DNA of 64,000 nt, from positions 10,700,001-10,764,000 of the forward strand of contig NZ_CP114040.1 in assembly GCF_026965555.1 (NCBI RefSeq), given 5' to 3'. Shown one piece after another: positions 29,322-37,012 of this stretch. Within the stretch, counting starts at the first letter, position 1; each line of letters opens with the position of its first letter. The notes under the pieces were generated by a model that was not told the origin of the DNA, did not search any database, and saw only the letters and a program-made list of their open reading frames with translations. The translations under genes were made by a program, and so were the position numbers. The DNA comes from Nannocystis punicea (lineage in GTDB: Bacteria > Myxococcota_A > Polyangia > Nannocystales > Nannocystaceae).

Positions 29322-29530
29322 CCGCCCCCGTGCCCCGTCCGCCGCGCCCCGGCCTGCTGCGCCGCCTCGCCGCCCGCCTGCGCACGATCGCCGGCCTCGT
29401 CCTCCACTTCCTCCACCCAGCCCGCTTCGTCCTCGCCCCCCTGCTCATCGTCCTGCTGCTCGCCGGCGTCCTGCTGTGGCTCACCGGCGGCCTCGCCTAC
29501 GTGGCGCCGTTCGTCTACACCCTGTTCTGA
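29318..29530 (+). CDS. DUF5989-like small membrane protein
   Basis: The 70-residue protein overlaps the carbamoyltransferase stop by 4 bp, so translation is coupled. It has an Arg/Pro-rich start, one or two hydrophobic helices and the ending YVAPFVYTLF. That ending matches the APFIYTLF terminus of DUF5989 proteins, which usually lie next to NodU-type carbamoyltransferases (often with an SxtJ-like protein, absent here). Their role is unknown; a membrane anchor or chaperone for the carbamoyltransferase is a guess from context. Confidence 0.75.
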   Translation: MTAPVPRPPRPGLLRRLAARLRTIAGLVLHFLHPARFVLAPLLIVLLLAGVLLWLTGGLAYVAPFVYTLF

Positions 29531-29545
29531 TCGACTCATCGACAT

Positions 29546-29565
29546 GCATGTCTTTCCGGACATGT
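29546..29565. repeat. TGTCT-TTCC-GGACA palindrome
   Basis: GCATGTCT-TTCC-GGACATGT lies 16 bp after the operon's last stop codon, between convergent genes. It is a candidate terminator hairpin. Confidence 0.8.
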
Positions 29566-29715
29566 TTATAGGTAACAATCGGCGTTCATCGCTGAATCAC
29601 AGCACCTTTGAGTCCTCGTTCACCCGAGCGAGCCGACGAACACGCGATGCAGCACGGTCGTCGCCGACCGCCGCGACCTCGCACCGCAGGACCTCGAGCG
29701 CCATGACTCGCGCGA

Positions 29716-30297
29716 TCACACCAGGCGGTAGATCGCGTGGCGCAGCGGGCGGATCAGCTGGATCGTCGCCTCGTCGCCCTTCAGCAGCGCCGCCGCGGTC
29801 AGGCACGCCTCCGCCAGCACCACCTCGATCAGCTCCGCCGACAGCCCCAGCTGCTCGCCCACCGCCCGCACGCGCGAGCGCTCGGCCCCCGACAGCCCGT
29901 CGAGCGCGGCCAGCAGCGTCCCGCCCGACAGGATGTACACCGCCAGCGAGCTGTGGGGCTGCACCACTTCGGCCACGTGCTCGGGGCGGACCGTCGCCAC
30001 GTCGAACTCGAGCAGGTGCCGCTGCGCCACCTCGGGCAGGCCGTGGCGATCCATCAATCGCTTGAGCCCCGTGACCTCGGCGCCGCTGACCCCGTCGGCC
30101 GCGGCCATGTATTTTGAGAGCAGAATCAGGTGCAGCTCGGTCTCGACGCTGATCTCCGCGCCCAGGCCGTGGACCGCGTGGTCGCGGACGCTGAGCTCCA
30201 CGTTGCGGTACGTCTCGTCGTCGAGGCCGGCCAGGAGCTCCTGGATCGACGCCAGGATCGGGTTCGTCGCCGCGTTCACGCTGTCCTCCGCGGCCAT
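29716..30297 (-). CDS. TerB-like (tellurite resistance B-type) domain protein
   Basis: The 193-residue soluble helical protein contains the stretch KYMAAADGVSGAEVTGLKRLM and a second related one, LAALDGLSGAERSRVRAVGEQL. The first resembles the TerB/DjlA N-terminal motif with its conserved Ala-Asp-Gly acidic loop. TerB-type domains bind metal and occur in stress, membrane-associated and phage-defence contexts. The assignment rests on pattern recognition and is moderate. It lies downstream of the large LamG-like gene on the same strand, after a gap of 186 bp, so the two may form one unit. Confidence 0.6.
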   Translation of the reverse strand: MAAEDSVNAATNPILASIQELLAGLDDETYRNVELSVRDHAVHGLGAEISVETELHLILLSKYMAAADGVSGAEVTGLKRLMDRHGLPEVAQRHLLEFDVATVRPEHVAEVVQPHSSLAVYILSGGTLLAALDGLSGAERSRVRAVGEQLGLSAELIEVVLAEACLTAAALLKGDEATIQLIRPLRHAIYRLV

Positions 30298-30483
30298 GGT
30301 TTATAACCCGGGCGATCGGCGGCCCGCATTGGGGTGATGCCCCCACCCGGGCGCGATCTCGTCCCGCGCGAGCGACCGCCCGGAGCGGCGTTCCGCGGCC
30401 GGAGCGACCCGCCGCCCCGGCCTCGGACGAGCGACCGGCGCGCGTGCGGCCGGCCCCGCACGCGCGGCGCGAGGCCCGCCTCG

Positions 30484-33400
30484 CTACCCGCTCTGCACCT
30501 CGTTGACGTTGACGTAGATCGCCTCGGTGAGGTCGACCGCGATCGACAGCACCACCAGCCCGCCGGTCACGAGCTTGATCCGGCCGGTCTTGTCGCCGTC
30601 GTCGCCCTTGTCCGAGACGCGGACCGCCGAGTTCGTCACCCACGACGTGCAGCGGAGCGAGAACGACACCGTCTCGTACTCGCCGGACAGGCCGCCCGTG
30701 CCGATCGCGATCGCCGAGCTCGCGGTCATCCCCAGGCCGATCACGCCGAACACCGCCATGTCGACGGTGCGGCCGTACTCCTTCTCCAGGGTGAAGAACG
30801 TGTACGCGCCGGCCACCATCTCGAGCGCCGCGTTGATCCCGCTGTACGGGCGCGTCTTGCTCGGATAGGCGCCGATGCGGCCGAGCGCGAACAGGCCGCG
30901 GAAGAACACGCAGCCGGCGCTGATGAGCGTCCAGAACTTGCCGCCGTTGGCCTTCGCGCTCGACGCCGACTCGCCGGTCTCCTGCGCCGTCTTGACCAGG
31001 ATCACCGCCGAGTTGGCGATGCCGAGGGCCGTCGACACGTCGACGATCCAGCGCGTCCGCCGGTCCTCCTTCTCCTGCGCCGTGGGGGTCGACGACTTGC
31101 TCGTGGGGTTGATGGGCGTAATCCCGCCGCCGATCTTCGTCGTCGGCTTCGGCGTCGCCTTCGGCTCGACCTGCTTCGGCGCGGACTTGCCCGAGCTCTT
31201 CTCCGTCAGCACGCGGATGATCGCCGCCACCAGCGCGACCACCCGGGCCAGCGTCAGCTTGCGGCCGCCGAGGATCGTCTCCTCGATGAAGTCGGTCAGC
31301 CACGGCACCGACATCCGCGCCCGCAGCTGCCCCGCCATCTGCTCGCTCGCCGCCTTGCCGCGCGCGATCACCTCGTCGAACACGAAGTCGAACAGCGACG
31401 ACGAATCGTCGGCCGCCTTGCCGCTGCCCGCCAGCAATTGCGACACCGGCGTCCCGAGGTACGCGCTCACCTCGGTGATGCTCGGCAGCGACTTGTTCGT
31501 CTCGGTCGCGCTGGCCACCAGCGCCGCGTCGGCGCCCTTGCCCTGGCTGGCGATCGACTTCCCGCCCTCGAACACCAGCGACGCCGACTCGAGCGCCCGG
31601 TTCACGTACTCCATGAAGTACTCCATCGGCTCGAGCACCGGGCTCGCAGCGTCGACGTCGACCCCGAGCAGGTCGCCGAGCGACTTCTTGCCGATCGCCT
31701 GCTCGACGCCGGTGCGCAGCGTCTGGCCCAGCTTCGCCTTGTACTCGGCGAGCCCCGCGACCGCGCTGCCGGCCCGATCGATCTCCTCGTCGATCACCGC
31801 CAGCGCCTCGTCGGACGCCGCGAGGAAGTCGTCCCACGCGAACAGGAACGCCAGGAACTCGAGGATCGCCTCGATCGCCGCGCCGATGCGCTTCACCACC
31901 GCCGTGATCGCCGACAGCGCCTCGTCGACGCCCGACACCACCGCCCGCCAGACGACCTCGGTCCCGTCGACGATCGTCGTCCCGACGATCTCCACCCAGC
32001 GGTTCGTCGTCGACGCCGCGGTCACTGCGATCGTGTCGGCGGTGTCGATCAGCTGCGCCACCGCGCGCGACCCGGCGTGCACCGCCGAGTTGGCCCCCCT
32101 GGCCGCCAGCGCCGCGACCTCCGCCGCCCCGCGGGTGATCAGCCCGCCCGCGCTCTTGGCCGTGCGCGTCACCGTGCCGACGAGGTTGCCGCCCGCGTCG
32201 ACGATCGGCTTGGTCTGGTCGGATACCCAGTCCTCGGCGTCCTCGTACGTGTCCTTGGCGTCCTCGTACACGTCCTCGCCCCACTCGACCGCGCTCTCGC
32301 CGATGTCCTCGAGATCGTCGATGAAACTCCTCGCCTGGGGCTTCGGCGCGCTCTTCGGCGCCGCCGCGAACTGCGAGCCGAACTGCGTGAACGCCGACGC
32401 CAGCGCGCTCGCGTCGTCGTCGCTGGCCCCGGGCGGCAGCGGCGACGTGCGGCGCTTGTCGGCCGGCGACTTCAGCTCCGCCGCGGTCGTCGAGCGGATG
32501 CTCTTCTGCACTTTTTCATCGGGGCAGACCGCCCGCCACACCGACGTCCCGGCCAGTCGCACGCGGATCGCCGGGCAGGCCAGCGCCCTGGCGACGAACC
32601 GCAGGCGCAGCTTGCCCGAGGCCGGCAGCGCCACCACGTGCGTCGTCCCGGCCGCCCAGGTGGCGTAGCCGGTCTTCTCCGCGTTCGCGGTGATCGCGAT
32701 CAGCTCCTCGTCGACCCGCACCTCGAGCAAGCGGCCCTGCACGCCGTCGCCGTTCTTCGCCGCCACCTCGATCGTCGCGTCGAAGATGCAGCTGTCTCCC
32801 TTGCCGGACGCACCGATCGGCTTCGGGTCGATCAGGATCTTCGTCTGCTTGCCGCCGCTGTTGTTCGCGGGCGGCGAGCTGCTCAGGCGCTCGCGCACCA
32901 GCTTGCCGCGGGTGCTCATGCGGAACCCGCGCTGCTCGGTGCTGGCGATCGGCGGCCCCGCGTCCTCGTTGATGGCCGTGTTCTTGACCGGCTCGGCCCA
33001 GCCGCGGCGCCGGCTGACGTCGACCAGGCGGTTCGAGGACAGGGCGTCGAGGCGGTAGCACGCGAGCAGCCGGTCCTCGTCGCCGCGGGCCCGCGCCAGC
33101 CACATCGCGCCCACCCGCTCCGCCGCCGCCGTTTGCCAGATCCGCACCTCCGCGATCCCGCCCGTGAACCCGTTCACCGCGGCCGGGCCCGCGCCGATCC
33201 GGACGGTCTTCACCAGCGGCGCAGACACCAGCGAGTGCGCCAGCACGTACGTGCCCATCTCCGCGATGCTGCCGATCTGCATGATCGTCGCCTCTTTGCG
33301 GAGCACGCCCTGGTGGAACAGCGACACGACGAGCCCGTTCTTCGCCGCGTTGACGCCGACCGTCGCCGCCACGTGCGACCACTCGCCGCGCTTGATCAGG

Positions 33401-34269
33401 CCGGTCGCGCGCACCAGCGCCGTCTCGCCCTTGCCCTTCGCCAGCAACACCAGCTCGCCCTCCGCGCCGCCGGCCCGCAGCACCAGCCCGCCGGAATCGC
33501 TCACCAGCTCGACCACGCCGCCGAGGAGGTCGTTGTCCGGGCGGACCCACGCCTCGACCGTCAGCTGTCTCTCGAGACCTGGCACAGGGGACAGGACCAC
33601 CGGCGCGGCCTGGGCCTTGAACTGCAGGTACGACCCGCCGCCGTCGGCCAGCGACTCGGGGTGCTCGATCGTCTGCAAGGCCGCCGGGCTGGCCGCGTGG
33701 CGCTTGTTCGGGCCGGCGTCGACGCTGACGTACTGCTGGCTGCCGGCGTCGAGGGTCGCCGTCTTGAGCGGGTAGAAGGCGTGGAGGCGCGGCGCGTCGA
33801 GCGGGGGCGCGTCCCACGTCAGGGTGTTCGGCGCGGCGTGCTTCCAGATCTGCAACTGCGCCAGCTCGCCGACGAAGCCGCCGCCGATCGTCACAGTGCG
33901 CGCCGCGGCGCCGGGCGCGGTGAGCTGGCCGCTCGCCAGCTTCATGCCGAGGACGTGCAGCTCGCCCACGCCCGCGGCCGTCATCACCGCGCGGACCTGC
34001 ACCCAGCGGTCCTCCGGCAGCCCGCCGGGCACCGTCACTTCTTGCGTCTTGCCGCCGTCGATCACCGCGAGCGACAGCGTCTCGGCGCGGTCGCCGGTGC
34101 CGAGGACGATGCGCGAGCTGCCGGCCGCGAGCGCGACGATCGGCTGGCGGACCGCGGCGCCGGTGCGGCGGACCCACAACTGCAGCACCAGCCCCTCCGG
34201 CAGGCCGCCGTCGAGCGCCGGGCCAGTGAGCTTGTGCGAAGAATTGGAGAATGCGAGGACCTTGGGCAT
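30484..34269 (-). CDS. 1261-residue protein with LamG/concanavalin-like domains and long helical region
   Basis: The ATG at 34269 starts PKVLAFSNSSHKL with no signal peptide. Residues ~1-400 hold at least two LamG-like jelly-roll domains (GLVLQLWVRRTG ... FVGELAQLQIWKHA; QLTVEAWVRPDNDLLGG ... GGIAEVRIWQTAAA), usually ligand or glycan binding. The middle is charged and helical (DDLEDIGESAVEWGEDVYEDAKDTYEDAEDW) with Ala-rich amphipathic helices (VAALAARGANSAVHAGSRAV). After a Lys/Pro/Thr linker the end has several hydrophobic helices (about 1080-1255). A leaderless carbohydrate-binding head with a possibly membrane-inserting tail recalls an injected effector, pore-former or cytosolic lectin, but I cannot assign it. 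A palindrome-like patch (33566-33596) uses rare codons. Confidence 0.75.
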   Translation of the reverse strand: MPKVLAFSNSSHKLTGPALDGGLPEGLVLQLWVRRTGAAVRQPIVALAAGSSRIVLGTGDRAETLSLAVIDGGKTQEVTVPGGLPEDRWVQVRAVMTAAGVGELHVLGMKLASGQLTAPGAAARTVTIGGGFVGELAQLQIWKHAAPNTLTWDAPPLDAPRLHAFYPLKTATLDAGSQQYVSVDAGPNKRHAASPAALQTIEHPESLADGGGSYLQFKAQAAPVVLSPVPGLERQLTVEAWVRPDNDLLGGVVELVSDSGGLVLRAGGAEGELVLLAKGKGETALVRATGLIKRGEWSHVAATVGVNAAKNGLVVSLFHQGVLRKEATIMQIGSIAEMGTYVLAHSLVSAPLVKTVRIGAGPAAVNGFTGGIAEVRIWQTAAAERVGAMWLARARGDEDRLLACYRLDALSSNRLVDVSRRRGWAEPVKNTAINEDAGPPIASTEQRGFRMSTRGKLVRERLSSSPPANNSGGKQTKILIDPKPIGASGKGDSCIFDATIEVAAKNGDGVQGRLLEVRVDEELIAITANAEKTGYATWAAGTTHVVALPASGKLRLRFVARALACPAIRVRLAGTSVWRAVCPDEKVQKSIRSTTAAELKSPADKRRTSPLPPGASDDDASALASAFTQFGSQFAAAPKSAPKPQARSFIDDLEDIGESAVEWGEDVYEDAKDTYEDAEDWVSDQTKPIVDAGGNLVGTVTRTAKSAGGLITRGAAEVAALAARGANSAVHAGSRAVAQLIDTADTIAVTAASTTNRWVEIVGTTIVDGTEVVWRAVVSGVDEALSAITAVVKRIGAAIEAILEFLAFLFAWDDFLAASDEALAVIDEEIDRAGSAVAGLAEYKAKLGQTLRTGVEQAIGKKSLGDLLGVDVDAASPVLEPMEYFMEYVNRALESASLVFEGGKSIASQGKGADAALVASATETNKSLPSITEVSAYLGTPVSQLLAGSGKAADDSSSLFDFVFDEVIARGKAASEQMAGQLRARMSVPWLTDFIEETILGGRKLTLARVVALVAAIIRVLTEKSSGKSAPKQVEPKATPKPTTKIGGGITPINPTSKSSTPTAQEKEDRRTRWIVDVSTALGIANSAVILVKTAQETGESASSAKANGGKFWTLISAGCVFFRGLFALGRIGAYPSKTRPYSGINAALEMVAGAYTFFTLEKEYGRTVDMAVFGVIGLGMTASSAIAIGTGGLSGEYETVSFSLRCTSWVTNSAVRVSDKGDDGDKTGRIKLVTGGLVVLSIAVDLTEAIYVNVNEVQSG
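33566..33596. repeat. Degenerate in-gene palindrome pair
   Basis: CTGTCTCTCGAGACCTGG followed by CACAGGGGACAGG lies inside the LamG-like gene. On the coding strand it uses CCT, CCA, GGT and AGA, codons rare in the rest of the gene. Confidence 0.55.
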
Positions 34270-34536
34270 GATGACCACTCCGAACGTGACGAATGTGCAG
34301 ACCGGCCGAATGTGCGTAGTGCGTCGGCCACGACCGAAGCGGTCGCCACGAATGAGCGTACCGACCCCCCCTGTCAGGAGCTGGCCGCAGGTGGCCAGCC
34401 TCTGCCCAGGAAGCGGGCACGCCGCGCGCGTCTTTGCGCGCCCATCGACCGAACGCTCGCGCATGCGCCCGAGCTCGCGGCTCGGCGCCCGAGCTCGCGC
34501 CGCGGTGACGCTCACACGGAGCGAGCCGCGGCGTTC

Positions 34537-34932
34537 CTAGTCGAGGAAGATCCGGACCGCCGGTCTCTCGGGGTCGACGGCGATCGAGATGGTGGCCCGA
34601 CCCGCCGCCGCCAGCGCGAGCGTCTTGGCCACGTGACCTCGCTCGTAGGACGCCTGGATCGTGTACTTGCCGGGTGGAAGATCGTCGAAGCTGTAGATCC
34701 CGCGCGCGTCGGTCTTCGTCTCGCGCGGGCCGGCGAGGCACGAACAATCCATGAGGACGAGCGCGCCGGCGATGCGTCTGCCCGTATTCACGTCATGGAC
34801 GGCGCCCTGAATCGCACCTCGACCGGCGACGACCGGGGGGAGCTCGGCGGGAGAGAGCGGCGGAGCGGCCGCGTGACCGCACGCGAGCGCGCAACTGGCG
34901 AGCAACGACGAGCCGGTGCGACCGAGCAGCAC
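34537..34932 (-). CDS. Small lipoprotein with carboxypeptidase-regulatory-like domain, start at intron edge
   Basis: 131 residues from a GTG at 34932: a short signal with lipobox SCALAC (Cys 18), a Pro/Ala spacer and one beta-sandwich domain with the typical pattern IQGAVHDVNTGRRIAGALVLM ... TDARGIYSFDDLPPGKYTIQASYERG. Such transthyretin-like or CarboxypepD_reg domains mediate binding or stability at the cell surface. The predicted 3' end of the group II intron lies only about 3 bp upstream of the GTG. The intron therefore separates this gene from its natural leader; the true start might once have been further upstream. Confidence 0.7.
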   Translation of the reverse strand: MLLGRTGSSLLASCALACGHAAAPPLSPAELPPVVAGRGAIQGAVHDVNTGRRIAGALVLMDCSCLAGPRETKTDARGIYSFDDLPPGKYTIQASYERGHVAKTLALAAAGRATISIAVDPERPAVRIFLD

Positions 34933-34934
34933 TG

Positions 34935-36962
34935 GTAGATCCTACCCTTCCTTCGGTCTTGCCGAGTACGGCTGTTGCCCCGGAGGAAGGGCAGGACCCC
35001 CGTTCAAACCGTGCATGCGGATTTCCCGCACACGGCTTACCGGTGGACTTTCGGGCCGTTGCATTACGCTGCCTCCGGGTACTGCACGGTCCCCCGCAGA
35101 CGATGGAGGCCGTGGTTGTGGAAGAAGTCGCGTGTCCAGACCTCGGCCTCCCCCGCGTGGAGATGTCGACCTTTGCGCTTCACCATGAAGGCGCGGAGTC
35201 GACTCCATACGTAGGTGTCGATCTGGTTGAACTTCGCGGCGGCGTTCCCGGTGAGGAAGTAGTTGGCCCAGCCGCGCAGCACCGGATTGATGTCGCGGAT
35301 GATCACCCGCACATCTTTGACCCCGTGGCGGTTACGACCGGTCAGCTCCTTCACACGCTGTCGCACCCGCGTCAAGCTGCGCGTCGAAGGCCAGCGCTGG
35401 AGGAAGTACGCCCTGCGGCGTTCCTTCTCCCAGATCAGACCGGACATGCGCTTACGCAGGTGACAGCCGAGGAAGTCGAAGCCTTGCCGTCCCCGGCTCA
35501 GCTCGACGCGCCTCGTCTTCTCCGGATGCAGCTCGAGTCGAAGTCGACGCAGGATCTCGCGGACCCTGACCTCGGCCTCCTCGCACGCCTTCCTGGTCCT
35601 GCACAGGATCACGAAGTCATCGCAGTAGCGCACGAGCTCGCCCAGGTGGGCGTGCCGTCGCTGCCACAACTTGTCGAGGACGCCGAGGTAGATGTTCGAC
35701 AGCAGCGGTGAGATGACCCCGCCCTGGGGTGTCCCCGAGAGCATCGCCGTCACCTCGCCGTCTTCCATCACGCCGGCTTCGAGCCATTGCCGCACCAGCT
35801 TGAGGACCCTTCGATCCGAGATCCGCATCTCGACGAGCTTCATGAGTCGCTCGTGATCGATGCTGCCGAAGTAGTCGCGGATGTCGGCGTCGAGCACATG
35901 GTTTCCACCTCGCGCTCCCAACACGCGCAGTCGCTCGAGCGCCTGCGTCGCGCTGCGCTTCGGCCGGAAGCCGTACGAGCACGGAAGGAAGTCCGCCTCG
36001 AATATCGGCTCCAACACCAGCTTCGCCGCCATCTGCACCACTCGGTCCCGGACTGTCGGGATCCCCAGCGGCCGCTTCTTCCCGTCCGCCTTCGGGATGT
36101 ACCGCCGCATGACCGCGCTCGGCCGGTACGTCCCCGCCTCGAGCTCTGCACCGATCGCTTCGAGGAAGCGATCGACGCCGAGCTCTTCCACCTCGGCCAG
36201 CGTCTGGGCATCGATGCCCGCTGACCCCCTGTTCTTCTTCACCCGCTTCCACGCCTCCTTCAGGACGTCACGCCTGAAGATGCGGTCGTACAGCGCATGG
36301 AAGCGTCTACCCGGATGCCGCTTGGCTGCGGCCCACAGTCGGCGTCGAAGTTCTCGCACTTTGTCACGCGGCCTGCGCCGCGCGGGGTTGTTGGGACCTG
36401 TCCTGCAGGCCATGCCCTCGCGCTTACCTTCTTCTCCGACACGACCACCCCAGGGGCCCTTCCCTCCGGCGGCGTTGTTCTGCGCCGCCATCGCCGGTAC
36501 TACGACCCCCTCGGACTCCCGCTGCACAGCGCTCGACTTCGCCTTCGGCTTATACGAGCCACCTTGCCCCGACACGGACCGTGCAGACGGGCCTCTCCTG
36601 TTCCGCATCGCTCCTTGAACGCGTGCTGCGCCCCGTACCCCGGGAGGACTCATCGCGCTTTCTATTCCGGACTCGTGCGCGGTGGACGTGGCCTTCGCCG
36701 CGAAGTGATCGGCTCGGCTCCCCCATTGTTTCTCTGACGAGGCTGCAGGCTTCACTTGATGTTGCGGCCCGCGTTCTTGCTCCCTCCGTAGAGGCTCTTG
36801 ACGCCCCGCTCGGGCCACGAGGATCTCTCCTCGCACCTGGGGCCTGCTACCGGGCGCTCCGGCGCTTACCCGGACGGGACTTTCACCCGCTGGAACGGTG
36901 CAGCATGACGCGGCCGACCCGCCCCCTCCGGGGTCCTGCTCGTCCGTGTCTTCAGGACGCAC
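34935..36962 (-). mobile_element. Group II intron (ribozyme plus reverse transcriptase)
   Basis: On the minus strand the likely 5' end is GTGCG at 36962, followed by domain I hallmarks (GGGTGAAAGTCCCGTC, near 36890). The 3' part carries domain V (AAGCCGTGTGCGGGAAATCC and its pairing arm, about 35005-35040) and domain VI, a long stem (TCCTGCCCTTCC pairing with GGAAGGGTAGGA) with a candidate bulged branch-point A and an end near 34935. The ORF sits in domain IV. Boundaries are good to a few bases at best, especially the 3' end. The element lies between the kinase gene and a small lipoprotein gene and is oriented with them. It appears complete. Confidence 0.85.
35064..36491 (-). CDS. ltrA: Group II intron reverse transcriptase/maturase
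   Basis: The start at 36491 (MAAQNNAAGG) was chosen because further upstream the frame runs through ribozyme sequence. The 475-residue protein has RT motifs in order: RRDVLKEAW...NRGSAGIDAQT, RPLGIPTVRDRVVQMA, SYGFRPKRSATQAL, DADIRDYFGSIDHERL, GTPQGGVISPLLSNIYL, the catalytic RYCDDFVILC and GFDFLGCHLRK. The maturase (X, GIIM) domain follows: PVLRGWANYFLTGNAAAKF...YVWSRLRAFM. No HNH endonuclease follows, as in several bacterial intron classes. It would splice its host RNA and copy the intron into new DNA sites. The RT active site and X domain are intact. Confidence 0.93.
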   Translation of the reverse strand: MAAQNNAAGGKGPWGGRVGEEGKREGMACRTGPNNPARRRPRDKVRELRRRLWAAAKRHPGRRFHALYDRIFRRDVLKEAWKRVKKNRGSAGIDAQTLAEVEELGVDRFLEAIGAELEAGTYRPSAVMRRYIPKADGKKRPLGIPTVRDRVVQMAAKLVLEPIFEADFLPCSYGFRPKRSATQALERLRVLGARGGNHVLDADIRDYFGSIDHERLMKLVEMRISDRRVLKLVRQWLEAGVMEDGEVTAMLSGTPQGGVISPLLSNIYLGVLDKLWQRRHAHLGELVRYCDDFVILCRTRKACEEAEVRVREILRRLRLELHPEKTRRVELSRGRQGFDFLGCHLRKRMSGLIWEKERRRAYFLQRWPSTRSLTRVRQRVKELTGRNRHGVKDVRVIIRDINPVLRGWANYFLTGNAAAKFNQIDTYVWSRLRAFMVKRKGRHLHAGEAEVWTRDFFHNHGLHRLRGTVQYPEAA

Positions 36963-37012
36963 CACCTGGCCAGGATACCCGACCGCGACGCGGCGACCGC
37001 GACGCGCGAGGC

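Noticed and set aside
36953..36980. CCTGGCCAGG near the intron 5' end as a member of the TGTCC palindrome family
   Set aside because: It lacks the TGTCC/GGACA arms; kept only as a possible insertion-site hairpin.
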